This document shows positions 56,040 through 64,000 of a DNA stretch of 64,000 nt, one piece after another. Numbering within the stretch: the first letter of the stretch is position 1; every line of letters begins with the position of its first letter. The DNA comes from Desulfonatronovibrio magnus (GTDB lineage Bacteria > Desulfobacterota > Desulfovibrionia > Desulfovibrionales > Desulfonatronovibrionaceae): the NCBI RefSeq assembly GCF_000934755.1, contig NZ_JYNP01000018.1, positions 1 to 64,000 on the forward strand, written 5' to 3'. The notes below the pieces were generated by a model, which made no database searches, was not told where the DNA came from, and saw only the letters and a program-made list of their open reading frames with translations. Position numbers and translations under genes: made by a program.

Positions 56040-56362
56040 TGGTAGCTGTAGCCCTTTTTAAGCTCCTCACCCGGGCGGCCCGGGACCGAATCTGTGAGTA
56101 ACTTTACGAGTCTGTCACTTTTCTGGAAATTGGGACAGTCCCCGCGAGGTACTTTAAAAAAGATTGATGCTGCATTGGTTCCTGGAAGAGATTTTCTTTG
56201 ATGACAAAATTTACACAGCGAGGGACAGTCCCAGTGCCAGGTGCAAAGTTCCCATCTTTGACGGAACTTTTCTGGCAAATGTGCATCAATCATAAGCAAA
56301 AATCGTAAAAATATGAAAATTATAACCATCTGATTTTGTTGATAATTTGGTTTTAGTTACTT
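56040..56362 (-). repeat. Composite dispersed repeat in reverse orientation, unit B
   Basis: A reversed spacer precedes unit B at 56097-56362 (AGTAACT on the left, AGTTACTT on the right) with two GGGACAGTCCC palindromes. No unit A follows here. Confidence 0.85.
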
Positions 56363-56379
56363 AGAAGGAAAGCAGAGGA

Positions 56380-56700
56380 CAGGCACTTTTGCCGACCTCA
56401 AGCCATAAATCAACTGGACTATACTCAGGCAAAAAAGCCAGTCCCCTTCCAGCTTAAATACAATTTCGCTGTAGTGTTGCATTTCCTGCAACAATGAACC
56501 ATGCTGAGAGGCATATTCCAGATCACCGTGCTTCAGCCTGATATCCAAAAAAAATACACTCATGGCTATGGCTTTACTTTTCACATCAAGATAAGTTATT
56601 GTTTGCAGATAGCGCTTCTTAATAAAACAAGGGCTGGGAGAGCCAGTCCCCCTCCGGGCTGTATGCCTCCGGGCAGGAAGCCGTGCCACATGCGAATGGC
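56380..56700. repeat. Dispersed repeat fragments before the Mla operon
   Basis: 56380-56450 resembles 26928-27010 (CACTTTTGCCGACCT, GCCAGTCCCCTT). 56640-56690 is the CCTCCGGGCTGTATGCCTCC module, followed by GGAAGCCGTGCC. The middle part has no gene with coding signs. The mlaE promoter should lie in 56700-56753. Confidence 0.6.
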
Positions 56701-56753
56701 TAAACTGTTACACAGATTCAAATGCTGCATAACGCTATTTCTCAATTCCAAAC

Positions 56754-57908
56754 ATGACAACAGAACATTTAAATCCAGCCAAATCTTCACCCGAAAAAAA
56801 ATTGCAATGGTCCTTTGATTCATCTGGCAACGATCTGGTTTTACGCCTGAACGGAAGTCTGAATAACAGGACTGTGGGTAAGTTATGGCAGAATATGGAC
56901 AATAAGCTTAAGGGGATATCTGGAAACAATCTGACCATAGATGCCCACAATCTTGATTATATTGATATAAGCGGGCAGGCCTTTCTACTGCAGTCCATCC
57001 GTTCCGTTCAGGCTGAAGGGGGGCAGGCTGAAATTATAGGTTTGCGCAGCGATTTTGAGGCCCTTCATCATCAATTGTCATGCTTTGACTGCCAGGACAA
57101 GCCGGAACCAGCCAAAAAATCCATCTTTGAGGAAATGGGCAGGGCCACCCACAAGCTCGGGTTGGACATTAAAGCTTTTTTTATCTTTCTTGGTCAGTTT
57201 GTTTCAGCTTTTGCATATTGTGCTGTAAAGCCTCATACCATCCGCTGGAAAGATGTCATGGTTCACATTGAAAATGTTGGAGCCAGGGCAGTTTTTATCA
57301 TAGTCCTCATTGGTTTTCTTATGGGGCTCATCATTTCCTTCCAGTCCGCCATGCCCTTGAGGATGTTTGGAGCTGAAATATTTGTGGCCAGACTGCTTGG
57401 CTTATCCATGGTCAGAGAGCTCGGACCATTGGTGACCGCCATTATCCTTGCAGGCAGAACAGGATCTTCCTTTGCAGCTGAAATCGGAACCATGAAAATC
57501 AATGAAGAAATTAACGCTCTTACCACCATGGGCTTAAGTCCCATCAAATTTCTGGTGGTGCCGCGCATGCTTGCTACCATGATCATCATGCCTTTTCTGA
57601 CCATGTTTTTTATTCTGTTCAGCCTGATTGGCGGTGCAATAGTCATGCTTTCTCTTGGATTTCCACTTATTACCTATATTAATCAGATTACCATGTCCCT
57701 GACCATGGCTGACTTTGCAGGAGGCATGTTCAAGGCAGTTGTGTTCAGTCTGCTTGTGGCCTGGATAGGGTGCGTACGCGGGCTGCAGACAACAACCGGC
57801 GCCAAGGCTGTAGGATTGTCAACCACAAGTGCTGTTGTCAGTGGGATTGTACTCATTGCTGTAGCAGACGGAATCTTTGCTGTTGTATTTTTTCTGCTCG
57901 GTATATAA
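56754..57908 (+). CDS. mlaE: Mla-type ABC permease with N-terminal STAS domain
   Basis: 384 residues. An N-terminal STAS domain (about 15-110; LNNRTVGKLWQNMD, TIDAHNLDYIDISGQAFLLQ) is fused to an MlaE permease (about 130-384) with GFLMGLIISFQSAMPLRMFGAEIF and LGPLVTAIILAGRTGSSFAAEIGTMK, in parts. The STAS part corresponds to the separate MlaB of E. coli. It forms the membrane part of an ABC system that moves phospholipids between the inner and outer membranes. Confidence 0.93.
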   Translation: MTTEHLNPAKSSPEKKLQWSFDSSGNDLVLRLNGSLNNRTVGKLWQNMDNKLKGISGNNLTIDAHNLDYIDISGQAFLLQSIRSVQAEGGQAEIIGLRSDFEALHHQLSCFDCQDKPEPAKKSIFEEMGRATHKLGLDIKAFFIFLGQFVSAFAYCAVKPHTIRWKDVMVHIENVGARAVFIIVLIGFLMGLIISFQSAMPLRMFGAEIFVARLLGLSMVRELGPLVTAIILAGRTGSSFAAEIGTMKINEEINALTTMGLSPIKFLVVPRMLATMIIMPFLTMFFILFSLIGGAIVMLSLGFPLITYINQITMSLTMADFAGGMFKAVVFSLLVAWIGCVRGLQTTTGAKAVGLSTTSAVVSGIVLIAVADGIFAVVFFLLGI

Positions 57909-57963
57909 AAATAATTGATAACACTTAACTCTCAAGCTAACCCTTGTAACTCCAAGACCCCCT

Positions 57964-58734
57964 ATGTCTGAACATAAACATGCTGTTATACAAGTAAAAA
58001 ATCTCGGTATGGGCTTTGCCGGCGAGATCATCATGGATAACCTCAACTTTGATATTTATTCTGGTGAAATATTTGTAATTCTTGGGGGATCAGGCAGTGG
58101 TAAAAGTACTCTGCTTAAGCATATGATGGGATTATACAAGCCAGTACATGGTCAGATACTCATTAACCAGAAGGACTTGACCAGAGCTGATGAATCAGAG
58201 AAAATGAACATTATGCAGGATATCGGCATCAGCTACCAAAGCGGGGCTTTGTTCGGTTCCATGACATTGCTGGAAAATGTCCGGCTTCCCTTAGAAGAGT
58301 TTACGGATCTTTCTTTAACTGCCATGAACCTTGTGAGCAGGATTAAACTGTTCCTCGTGGGACTTCATGGATATGAAAACCACATGCCTTCTGAACTAAG
58401 CGGTGGAATGCAGAAAAGAGCAGCAATTGCAAGAGCCATGGCCCTTGATCCTTCAATGCTTTTTCTGGATGAACCTTCTGCCGGGCTTGATCCCATCACC
58501 TCGCTTGAGCTTGATGAGTTGATTCTGCAACTTGCTCACAGCCTGAATGTAACGTTTGTCATTGTCACGCATGAGCTGAGCAGTATTTTCAAAGTGGCCG
58601 ACAGAATGATCATTCTCGACAAAAAAAGGAAAACTATCGCCGACCAGGGATCTCCTGAAGATCTCAGGCTGAACTCAGCTGATCCCTGGGTGCGCTCTTT
58701 TTTGAATAGAACCATGCCCAACGATGATGGCTAA
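57964..58734 (+). CDS. mlaF: Mla-type ABC ATP-binding protein
   Basis: 256-residue ABC ATPase with Walker A GGSGSGKST, Q-loop SYQSGALFG, signature LSGGMQKRAAIARA and Walker B MLFLDEPSAG, all typical of MlaF. It follows the permease with a 55-base gap. Downstream lies a 144-base gap with heptamer tracts before mlaD. Confidence 0.94.
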   Translation: MSEHKHAVIQVKNLGMGFAGEIIMDNLNFDIYSGEIFVILGGSGSGKSTLLKHMMGLYKPVHGQILINQKDLTRADESEKMNIMQDIGISYQSGALFGSMTLLENVRLPLEEFTDLSLTAMNLVSRIKLFLVGLHGYENHMPSELSGGMQKRAAIARAMALDPSMLFLDEPSAGLDPITSLELDELILQLAHSLNVTFVIVTHELSSIFKVADRMIILDKKRKTIADQGSPEDLRLNSADPWVRSFLNRTMPNDDG

Positions 58735-58737
58735 GGT

Positions 58738-58852
58738 CTGAAGGCTGAAGGCTGAAGGCTGAAGGTTCAGGAAGCTGAGTAATGGACTTTAGACCGTGAA
58801 TCTTAGACTTTGGACTTTCGACCTTGGACCTTGGACCTTGGACCTTACCAAC
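58738..58852. repeat. Heptamer tandem tracts within the Mla operon
   Basis: Four AAGGCTG units (58738-58768) followed by degenerate GACTTTG/GACCTTG units (58785-58852), between mlaF and mlaD. Being inside an operon, it is transcribed, unlike most such tracts here. Confidence 0.75.
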
Positions 58853-58878
58853 TCTAAACACCTTTTGAGAAAATTATC

Positions 58879-59997
58879 ATGCGGACAGGACCCAACTACT
58901 ATACCATAGGCATTTTTGTCAGCATCGGAATTATCCTGATCTTTGCTGCTTTGATAATACTTGGCGCAGGAGCTTTGTGGCGGGTACATGTTGTTATTGA
59001 AACTTATGTTGATGAATCAATACAGGGCATCGATATAGGCTCACAGGTAAAGATGCGCGGTGTTCAAATCGGGAATGTTCAGCAGGTAAGCTTTGTAAAC
59101 ATAAAGTATCCAGAGGCCCATGACGCTCAACAAAGGTATGTACTCCTGGAAATCAGCCTTTCCCTTAAATCTTTTGGTGACATTACACCTGAAGAGTTCC
59201 AACAATTCCTGGCGCAAGAAGTTCTGGAAGGTTTGAGGATACGTATGCTACCCATGGGGATTACAGGATCAGCCTATATTGAAATGGATTATATGGATCC
59301 TGCCAGACATCCCCCCCTGCCTATAGACTGGACACCTGAATACCCTTATGTGCCCTCAGCGCCCGGCACATTTACCAGACTGGAGGAAACGTTTGAATCT
59401 TTAAGTAATACCATGGCCAAATTAGAAAAGTTGGAGTTCCAGAAGACTCTTGGACATTTGGACAACCTGATTGTCAATCTGAATGATACAGTTTCTTCTT
59501 TAAACATCCATGATCTTACAGAACAAACTGCACTTTTTCTGCAGGAATTGCGAGAAAGCAACAGAAGGGTTTCCGCCCTGCTGGGTCCGGAAAAAACTTC
59601 CCTGCAGGACATCAGCATATATTCCATGCTGGCTGAGACAGAAGGATTAATTAAAGATGTCAGGAAAAGTTTTGATAGTTTTGCAAAACATGAAACTTTT
59701 TCTCCTGACAATTTTGCTGAGATTATCGCAAATGTCCAAAAAGCTTCTGAAGCACTTCCGGCCACCATTCAGAACATGCATAAGGCTGCGGACTCAGTCC
59801 GTGAGAGTACAGCCGGATTTAATGCCCTGACAAGAAACACGTACTCTCTGATGCGCAGCCAGAACGAAAGAATTGAATCCATTATGAGGGATATGCAGAT
59901 AACAAGCAGCAACCTCATGGAACTGAGTTCTGATGCCAAAAGATACCCCTCATTCCTGCTATTTGGCGATAAACCATTGGAAAGTGATCTCAAATGA
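58879..59997 (+). CDS. mlaD: MCE-family lipid-transport protein (MlaD-like)
   Basis: 372 residues: one N-terminal transmembrane helix (YYTIGIFVSIGIILIFAALI in two parts), one MCE domain (about 35-150; YVDESIQGIDIGSQVKMRGVQIGNV), then a long helical region (about 165-360). It is longer than E. coli MlaD (about 180 residues), the C-terminal helices resembling PqiB/YebT-style or long MCE proteins that form a tube. It would span part of the periplasm between MlaEF and the outer membrane. Confidence 0.92.
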   Translation: MRTGPNYYTIGIFVSIGIILIFAALIILGAGALWRVHVVIETYVDESIQGIDIGSQVKMRGVQIGNVQQVSFVNIKYPEAHDAQQRYVLLEISLSLKSFGDITPEEFQQFLAQEVLEGLRIRMLPMGITGSAYIEMDYMDPARHPPLPIDWTPEYPYVPSAPGTFTRLEETFESLSNTMAKLEKLEFQKTLGHLDNLIVNLNDTVSSLNIHDLTEQTALFLQELRESNRRVSALLGPEKTSLQDISIYSMLAETEGLIKDVRKSFDSFAKHETFSPDNFAEIIANVQKASEALPATIQNMHKAADSVRESTAGFNALTRNTYSLMRSQNERIESIMRDMQITSSNLMELSSDAKRYPSFLLFGDKPLESDLK

Positions 59998-60614
59998 AAC
60001 AAATGAATTATGTTCTTATTTTAATTATTTCGGCCTTGACCATCTTGTCATGCGCACCTAAGAAGCCTCCCATAGAAAGAAACCACTTCGTTCTCGAGGT
60101 GCCCAAACATGAGACTCTAAGCACTATAAAGATTCCGGCCACTTTAAGTGTAAGAGAATTGTCAGTGTCTCCAGGTTATATGGGCAAGGAAATTGTTTAC
60201 CGAACTGATGGGAATAAAATACAAAGCGATTTTTACAATCAGTACTTCATCCCTCCCGGCCCCATGATCACTCAGAGTTTACGTACATGGCTCAGCAAGA
60301 AACAGCTGTTCAACAATATAATCAGCCCAGCCAGCCACATGCCTGCTGACTTTATCCTTGAAGGAAACATAGTATCCATTTATGGAGACTTCCAGGACAG
60401 TCAAAATTACCATGCTTTCATACAGATAGAATTTTTGCTTTTAAAGGATCTTGACATGGATTATGAAATAGTCTTCAATAAAACATACACTCTCAGAAAA
60501 CCTATAGAAAACAAAAGCGTCCAAAGTCTTGTCAATGGACTGAACCAGGCTCTTGGGTTTATTTTTACCTCCCTTGAAAACGATCTCTCGCTCCAGCTTA
60601 GACATTACAAGTAA
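59994..60614 (+). CDS. PqiC-like transport auxiliary lipoprotein
   Basis: A 206-residue lipoprotein with lipobox LSC-A and the ABC-type transport auxiliary fold (PqiC/YmbA): VLEVPKHE, then LSVRELSVSPGYMGKEIVYR, QYFIPPGPMITQSLRTWL. It overlaps mlaD by 4 bases. It probably sits at the outer membrane and caps the MCE tube. Its final codons TAC AAG TAA fall in the AAGTAACT end of a repeat, as for znuB. Confidence 0.87.
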   Translation: MKQMNYVLILIISALTILSCAPKKPPIERNHFVLEVPKHETLSTIKIPATLSVRELSVSPGYMGKEIVYRTDGNKIQSDFYNQYFIPPGPMITQSLRTWLSKKQLFNNIISPASHMPADFILEGNIVSIYGDFQDSQNYHAFIQIEFLLLKDLDMDYEIVFNKTYTLRKPIENKSVQSLVNGLNQALGFIFTSLENDLSLQLRHYK

Positions 60615-61675
60615 CTTGCTTAATCCTGGCTGCTGATTCAAAGCATTACGGCCTTACTTTGCAGTTAGCTTCGGTCGCTTAGGCTCCCTCGTGGGTGACA
60701 GGTTTTCAGCAACTACATCCCTGACAGCTCAGGTGTCATTGCGAGCGAGTCTTTTTATCCCGTTGAATACACGCAGTGTAGGCGCAGCCATTCAACTGGG
60801 GCGAGCGCGGCAATGCTTGTTGCGATCGAAGCAAAGCAATCTCGCGCTAAGAATATTTCAAGTTACTCACAGCTTCGGTCCCAGGCCGCCCGGGTGAAGA
60901 GCTTACAAGTAACTGGAATCGTTTTGCTAATAAAATCAGACGGTTATATTTTTCACATTTTCACGATTTTTGCTTATGATTGATGCACATTTGCCAGAAA
61001 AGTTCCGTCAAAGATGGGAGCTTTGCGCCTGGCACAGGGACTGTCCCTCGCTGTGTAAATTTTTTCATTGAAGCAAATTTCTTCCAGGAACCAATGGAGT
61101 ATCAATCTGTTTTATAGTACCTCGCGGGGACTGTCCCAATTTCCAAATATGGGACTGTTCTTCAAGGTGGAGGCAGCTTCCAGCCGCCTGGAATTAAATA
61201 GCCTGCAGGATGCAGGCTCCACTTTAAAGACAGTTACTCACACGTTCGGTCCCGGTCCGCCGGGTGAAGCGCTTCTAAGTAACTACAATCGTATATGCAA
61301 TAAAATCAGGGCATTACGTTTTTACCATACATATTGCATCGGTCGCTTAGACTCCTTAGTGGGTGACAAATTTTGAGCAACTACATCTGTAACACCTCAT
61401 GTGTCATTGCGAGCGAGTCTTTTTATCCCGTTGAATACACGCAGTGTAGGCGCAGCCATTCAACTGGGGCGAGCGCGGCAATCCTTGTTGCGAGTGAAGC
61501 GAAGCAATCTCGCGTTAAGGCTATTACCTCTTTTTTTGTGGCTTAAGCCACATTTCAAAGAAGCGGCTGGAGCCGCAAGAGTAAGACGTCCCCAGGCTGG
61601 AGCCTGGGAACGAGTGGTATAAGTTACTCACACGTTCGGTCCCGGGCCGCCCGGGGGAGGAGCTTCTAAGTAACT
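60609..61675 (+). repeat. Composite dispersed repeat, units A, B and A
   Basis: The longest cluster: unit A 60609-60867, unit B 60907-61238 and unit A 61277-61628, each starting AAGTAACT and ending AGTTACT, each followed by the GC-rich spacer (GTTCGGTCCCGG/CAGG); a lone AAGTAACT closes it at 61668-61675. The second A copy carries the GTGGCTTAAGCCAC / CAGGCTGGAGCCTG insert. Both A units have a GTTGAATACACGCAGTG insert, also present at 12.0 kb. No gene lies in this stretch. Confidence 0.88.
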
Positions 61676-61722
61676 AAGTTCGCCACATCAGATGAATGAT
61701 CTAAATGAACTGAGATAATTTA

Positions 61723-63399
61723 ATGGAAATAGATATTATTGGACTCATAAGAGATGTCCCGGAACTATTGTTTTTTATAGTCCTTGGATTCGGCTATCTC
61801 ATTGGCAATATCAAAATCAGGGGATTTGAACTTGGCTCCACAACTGGAGTGCTTCTGGCAGGCCTTTTTTTTGGACACTTTGGCTTTGAACTTCCGGCCA
61901 ACACTCTGGAAATTGGTTTTATCCTGTTTATTTACTCTGTGGGTTTACAAGCCGGTCCAAGATTTTTCAGTGTTTTTCTTGAAGATGGAATCAAGTACGT
62001 TATGCTTGCCATGGTTGTGAGTATTACAGCTGTTGGTCTGGCTTTTGGAATTTCAACATATATGGGTTTTTCAAGGGGTGTCAGTGCTGGCCTTCTGTCC
62101 GGATCGCTGACCAGCACTCCTACCCTGGCAGCTGCCCAGGATGCAGTGCACAGCGGGCTGGCCCGAATGTCCGAAACCAGGGCAGCGGACATTATAATTC
62201 AGGATATAGGTTCAGCTTACGCCATCACTTATCTTTTCGGTCTTATAGGGCTGCTTTTATTCATAAGATTTATCCCTTCTCTGACTGGAGTCAATCTGCC
62301 TGAAGAAGCTGCAAAGCTGGCCAGACAAAAAAGATTTTCCCCTGAAGATGAGGATGGTTCTGAACATTCGCATTCTCAGATGCTTCGAGCCTACAGGGTT
62401 CAATCCGATGAAATTGCTGAAAAACCTTTACGCGCGCTTAAATTTACCACCAAAACCGGGTGTGTCATTCAAAGAGTTATCCGCAAAGACGAAAGCTTTA
62501 TACCTGGTGCTGATACGGTTTTGGAAAAAGGAGACCGGGTTTCAGTTTTAGGTCCTCTTGAGGGACATGAAAAAATGGAAAAAATGATTGGACCTGAAGT
62601 GCTTGACAGAGAACTGCTCAGTATTCCCATCAAAACTTATGATGTAGTGGTAACCCATCCTGATGCAGCTGGTAGAAGCCTTGGCGACCTGCATTATCTT
62701 GCCAGGTACGGCAGCTTTGTAGTTAAAATCAGCCGATCCCACGTTGAACTGCCTGTAGATGAATCAACAGTGCTGGAAAAAGGTGATGTAGTCAGGCTAA
62801 CCGGGGTCAAGGACAGGCTTGAAGAGCTTATAAAGAGACTTGGCCATGTGGAGAGAAATATCATTCAGACTGACCTTCTGACCTTTGCCTTTGGCATTGC
62901 AGCCGGCCTTTTTATTGGAAAAATTACATTTAAGGTTGGAGCTCTTTCTATCGGCCTTGGAACTGCAGGCGGGTTGCTCATCACTGGGATACTTATCGGG
63001 TTTCTGCGCTCTGTTCATCCAACATTTGGTAGAGTTCCTCCTGCTGCCAGATGGCTTTTTATGGAACTCGGACTTTTATTTTTTATGGCTGGAATAGGAC
63101 TTAAGGCTGGCCAGGGCATTGTTGAGGCAGTCATGACAGTGGGGCCGGTTTTGTTTCTAAGCGGCATTGTGGTTACTACCCTGCCAGTTATTGTAGGATT
63201 TGTGTTTGGAAAATATATTCTTAAATTCAATACAGCAATTCTTCTCGGTGCCATCACTGGAGCCATGACCAGCACTCCTGCTCTTAATACTGTAATCAGA
63301 GCCGCCAACAGCCCCATTCCCTCACTTGGCTATGCCGGCACTTACGCATTTGCCAATGTTTTTCTGGCTTTAGCCGGAACTATAATCATGATGCTTTAA
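61723..63399 (+). CDS. AspT/YidE-like transporter
   Basis: This 558-residue membrane protein has two membrane halves (about 1-190 and 385-558) with two TrkA-C domains between them (about 220-380). Each half has the Asp-Ala exchanger repeat motif: SGSLTSTPTLAAAQDA and GAMTSTPALNTVIRAA. The family includes aspartate-alanine and succinate exchangers and E. coli YidE/YbjL; the substrate here is unknown. It starts after the repeat cluster with only a weak ribosome binding site (GAGAT). Confidence 0.92.
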   Translation: MEIDIIGLIRDVPELLFFIVLGFGYLIGNIKIRGFELGSTTGVLLAGLFFGHFGFELPANTLEIGFILFIYSVGLQAGPRFFSVFLEDGIKYVMLAMVVSITAVGLAFGISTYMGFSRGVSAGLLSGSLTSTPTLAAAQDAVHSGLARMSETRAADIIIQDIGSAYAITYLFGLIGLLLFIRFIPSLTGVNLPEEAAKLARQKRFSPEDEDGSEHSHSQMLRAYRVQSDEIAEKPLRALKFTTKTGCVIQRVIRKDESFIPGADTVLEKGDRVSVLGPLEGHEKMEKMIGPEVLDRELLSIPIKTYDVVVTHPDAAGRSLGDLHYLARYGSFVVKISRSHVELPVDESTVLEKGDVVRLTGVKDRLEELIKRLGHVERNIIQTDLLTFAFGIAAGLFIGKITFKVGALSIGLGTAGGLLITGILIGFLRSVHPTFGRVPPAARWLFMELGLLFFMAGIGLKAGQGIVEAVMTVGPVLFLSGIVVTTLPVIVGFVFGKYILKFNTAILLGAITGAMTSTPALNTVIRAANSPIPSLGYAGTYAFANVFLALAGTIIMML

Positions 63400-63424
63400 C
63401 AGGGAGCATTATTTCAGCAGGAGG

Positions 63425-63660
63425 AATAAGATTGAAGACTGAAGACTGAAGGCTAAAAATTGTTATCAGTTATCTGTTAATTGTTAATTGTTGAAAAACA
63501 AAAGCATGAATTCACTGCCTTACCCTGATAACACTTAACAAGTAACAGATAACTGGGTTGCGGGCACAGCCCGCATTAGACATTAGACTTTTGCCACTGG
63601 ACTTTGGACTTTAGACTTTGGACATTAGACTTTAGACCTTACTAACCAAAAACAATAGAA
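63425..63660. repeat. Heptamer tracts and module D fragment before the last gene
   Basis: GACTGAA and GTTANNN heptamers (63430-63500), AACANNN units (63525-63555), a reversed piece of module D (GTTGCGGGCACAGCCCGCAT), then GACTTTG-type heptamers (63585-63650). No gene is seen here. Confidence 0.7.
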
Positions 63661-63685
63661 TGCCTGGAAAAAGAGAAAAAATAAT

Positions 63686-64000
63686 ATGAACAACATTTCA
63701 GAACATAAACTTTACCTGCGCAGCCTGCGCCTTAAAGACTATGAACAGGTGCAGACCATCATGCAAAAAGTTTACAAAAACGTAGATGCTCCCTGGAGCA
63801 GGGAGCAGATTGAAGGTATGATCAACCGCTTCCCTGAGGGACAGATATGTATTGTGGATAAAGGCAGAACAGTAGCTGTAGCACTTACACTTATGATTGA
63901 TTATGCTGAATATGGAGACAAGCACACTTACCTGCAGGTAGTCGGCGACGGCACTTTAAAAAACCATGATCCTGATGGCGACTACCTCTACGGTATTGAG
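63686..64000 (+). CDS. GNAT N-acetyltransferase, probably bifunctional with carbon-nitrogen hydrolase (5' part)
   Basis: The frame is open to the end of the window (105 codons). The N-terminus (LYLRSLRLKDYEQVQTIMQ, then WSREQIEGMINRFPEGQICIVD, then DHDPDGDYLYGIE-like NHDPDGDYLYGIE) matches the GNAT part of the bifunctional GNAT/carbon-nitrogen hydrolase proteins of many proteobacteria. The hydrolase part would lie beyond the window. No substrate can be named. Confidence 0.85.
   Translation, partial: MNNISEHKLYLRSLRLKDYEQVQTIMQKVYKNVDAPWSREQIEGMINRFPEGQICIVDKGRTVAVALTLMIDYAEYGDKHTYLQVVGDGTLKNHDPDGDYLYGIE

Overview
The window suggests an anaerobic, sulfur-metabolising member of the Desulfobacterota, most likely Desulfovibrionales. 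This is inferred from gene content and order, not from a marker search. The signs are the translation cluster thrS-infC-rpmI-rplT-pheS-pheT followed by a MerR regulator, a periplasmic molybdenum oxidoreductase with cytochrome and ferredoxin partners, many PAS/HDOD two-component proteins, and in-frame UGA codons that look like selenocysteine. Base composition is moderate and fairly even.

Layout. 0-2.8 kb is accessory: a nuclease-like protein cut by the window edge, a decayed PIN toxin with an intact RHH antitoxin, an orphan XRE regulator and a coiled-coil nuclease-like protein. 3.4-10.8 kb (minus strand) is the translation operon. 11.3 kb holds tRNA-Val(GAC). 12.2-21.3 kb holds a YjbQ protein, trmFO, an amphi-Trp protein and the minus-strand run proS-xseA-uvrB-nadD-HAD. 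21.9-25.3 kb is a Fur-type regulator divergent from znuACB; lgt follows. 27.3-35.8 kb (minus strand) holds a three-gene signalling operon, then a sigma54 activator joined to an SLC13 permease. 37.0-45.6 kb is the redox island. 46.8-56.0 kb holds a U32 protein, FlaG, an NlpC/P60 lipoprotein and three signalling proteins. 56.8-60.6 kb is an Mla-type lipid transport operon. 61.7 kb to the end holds an AspT-like transporter and the start of a GNAT/amidohydrolase protein.

The most interesting locus is 37.0-45.6 kb. A monoheme cytochrome c, a Tat-exported molybdopterin oxidoreductase of the PsrA/PhsA type, a four-cluster ferredoxin and a four-helix cytochrome b are followed by two exported rhodaneses. 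Each rhodanese has a UGA exactly at the catalytic cysteine position, in a shared C-x4-U motif, with a SECIS-like hairpin downstream. A TorD-type chaperone and a second ferredoxin/cytochrome b pair follow. A working model is a sulfur or polysulfide respiratory (or disproportionating) system in which selenocysteine rhodaneses shuttle sulfane sulfur to or from the molybdenum enzyme, as Sud does for Psr in Wolinella. The sulfur substrate and the direction of electron flow are inference.

Intergenic DNA is unusually rich in repeats: modular units bounded by AAGTAACT and AGTTACT, a second MITE-like element with long terminal inverted repeats, a third dispersed module, and many short tandem arrays with a 7-base period. 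Some of these repeats appear to supply the start or stop codons of neighbouring genes.
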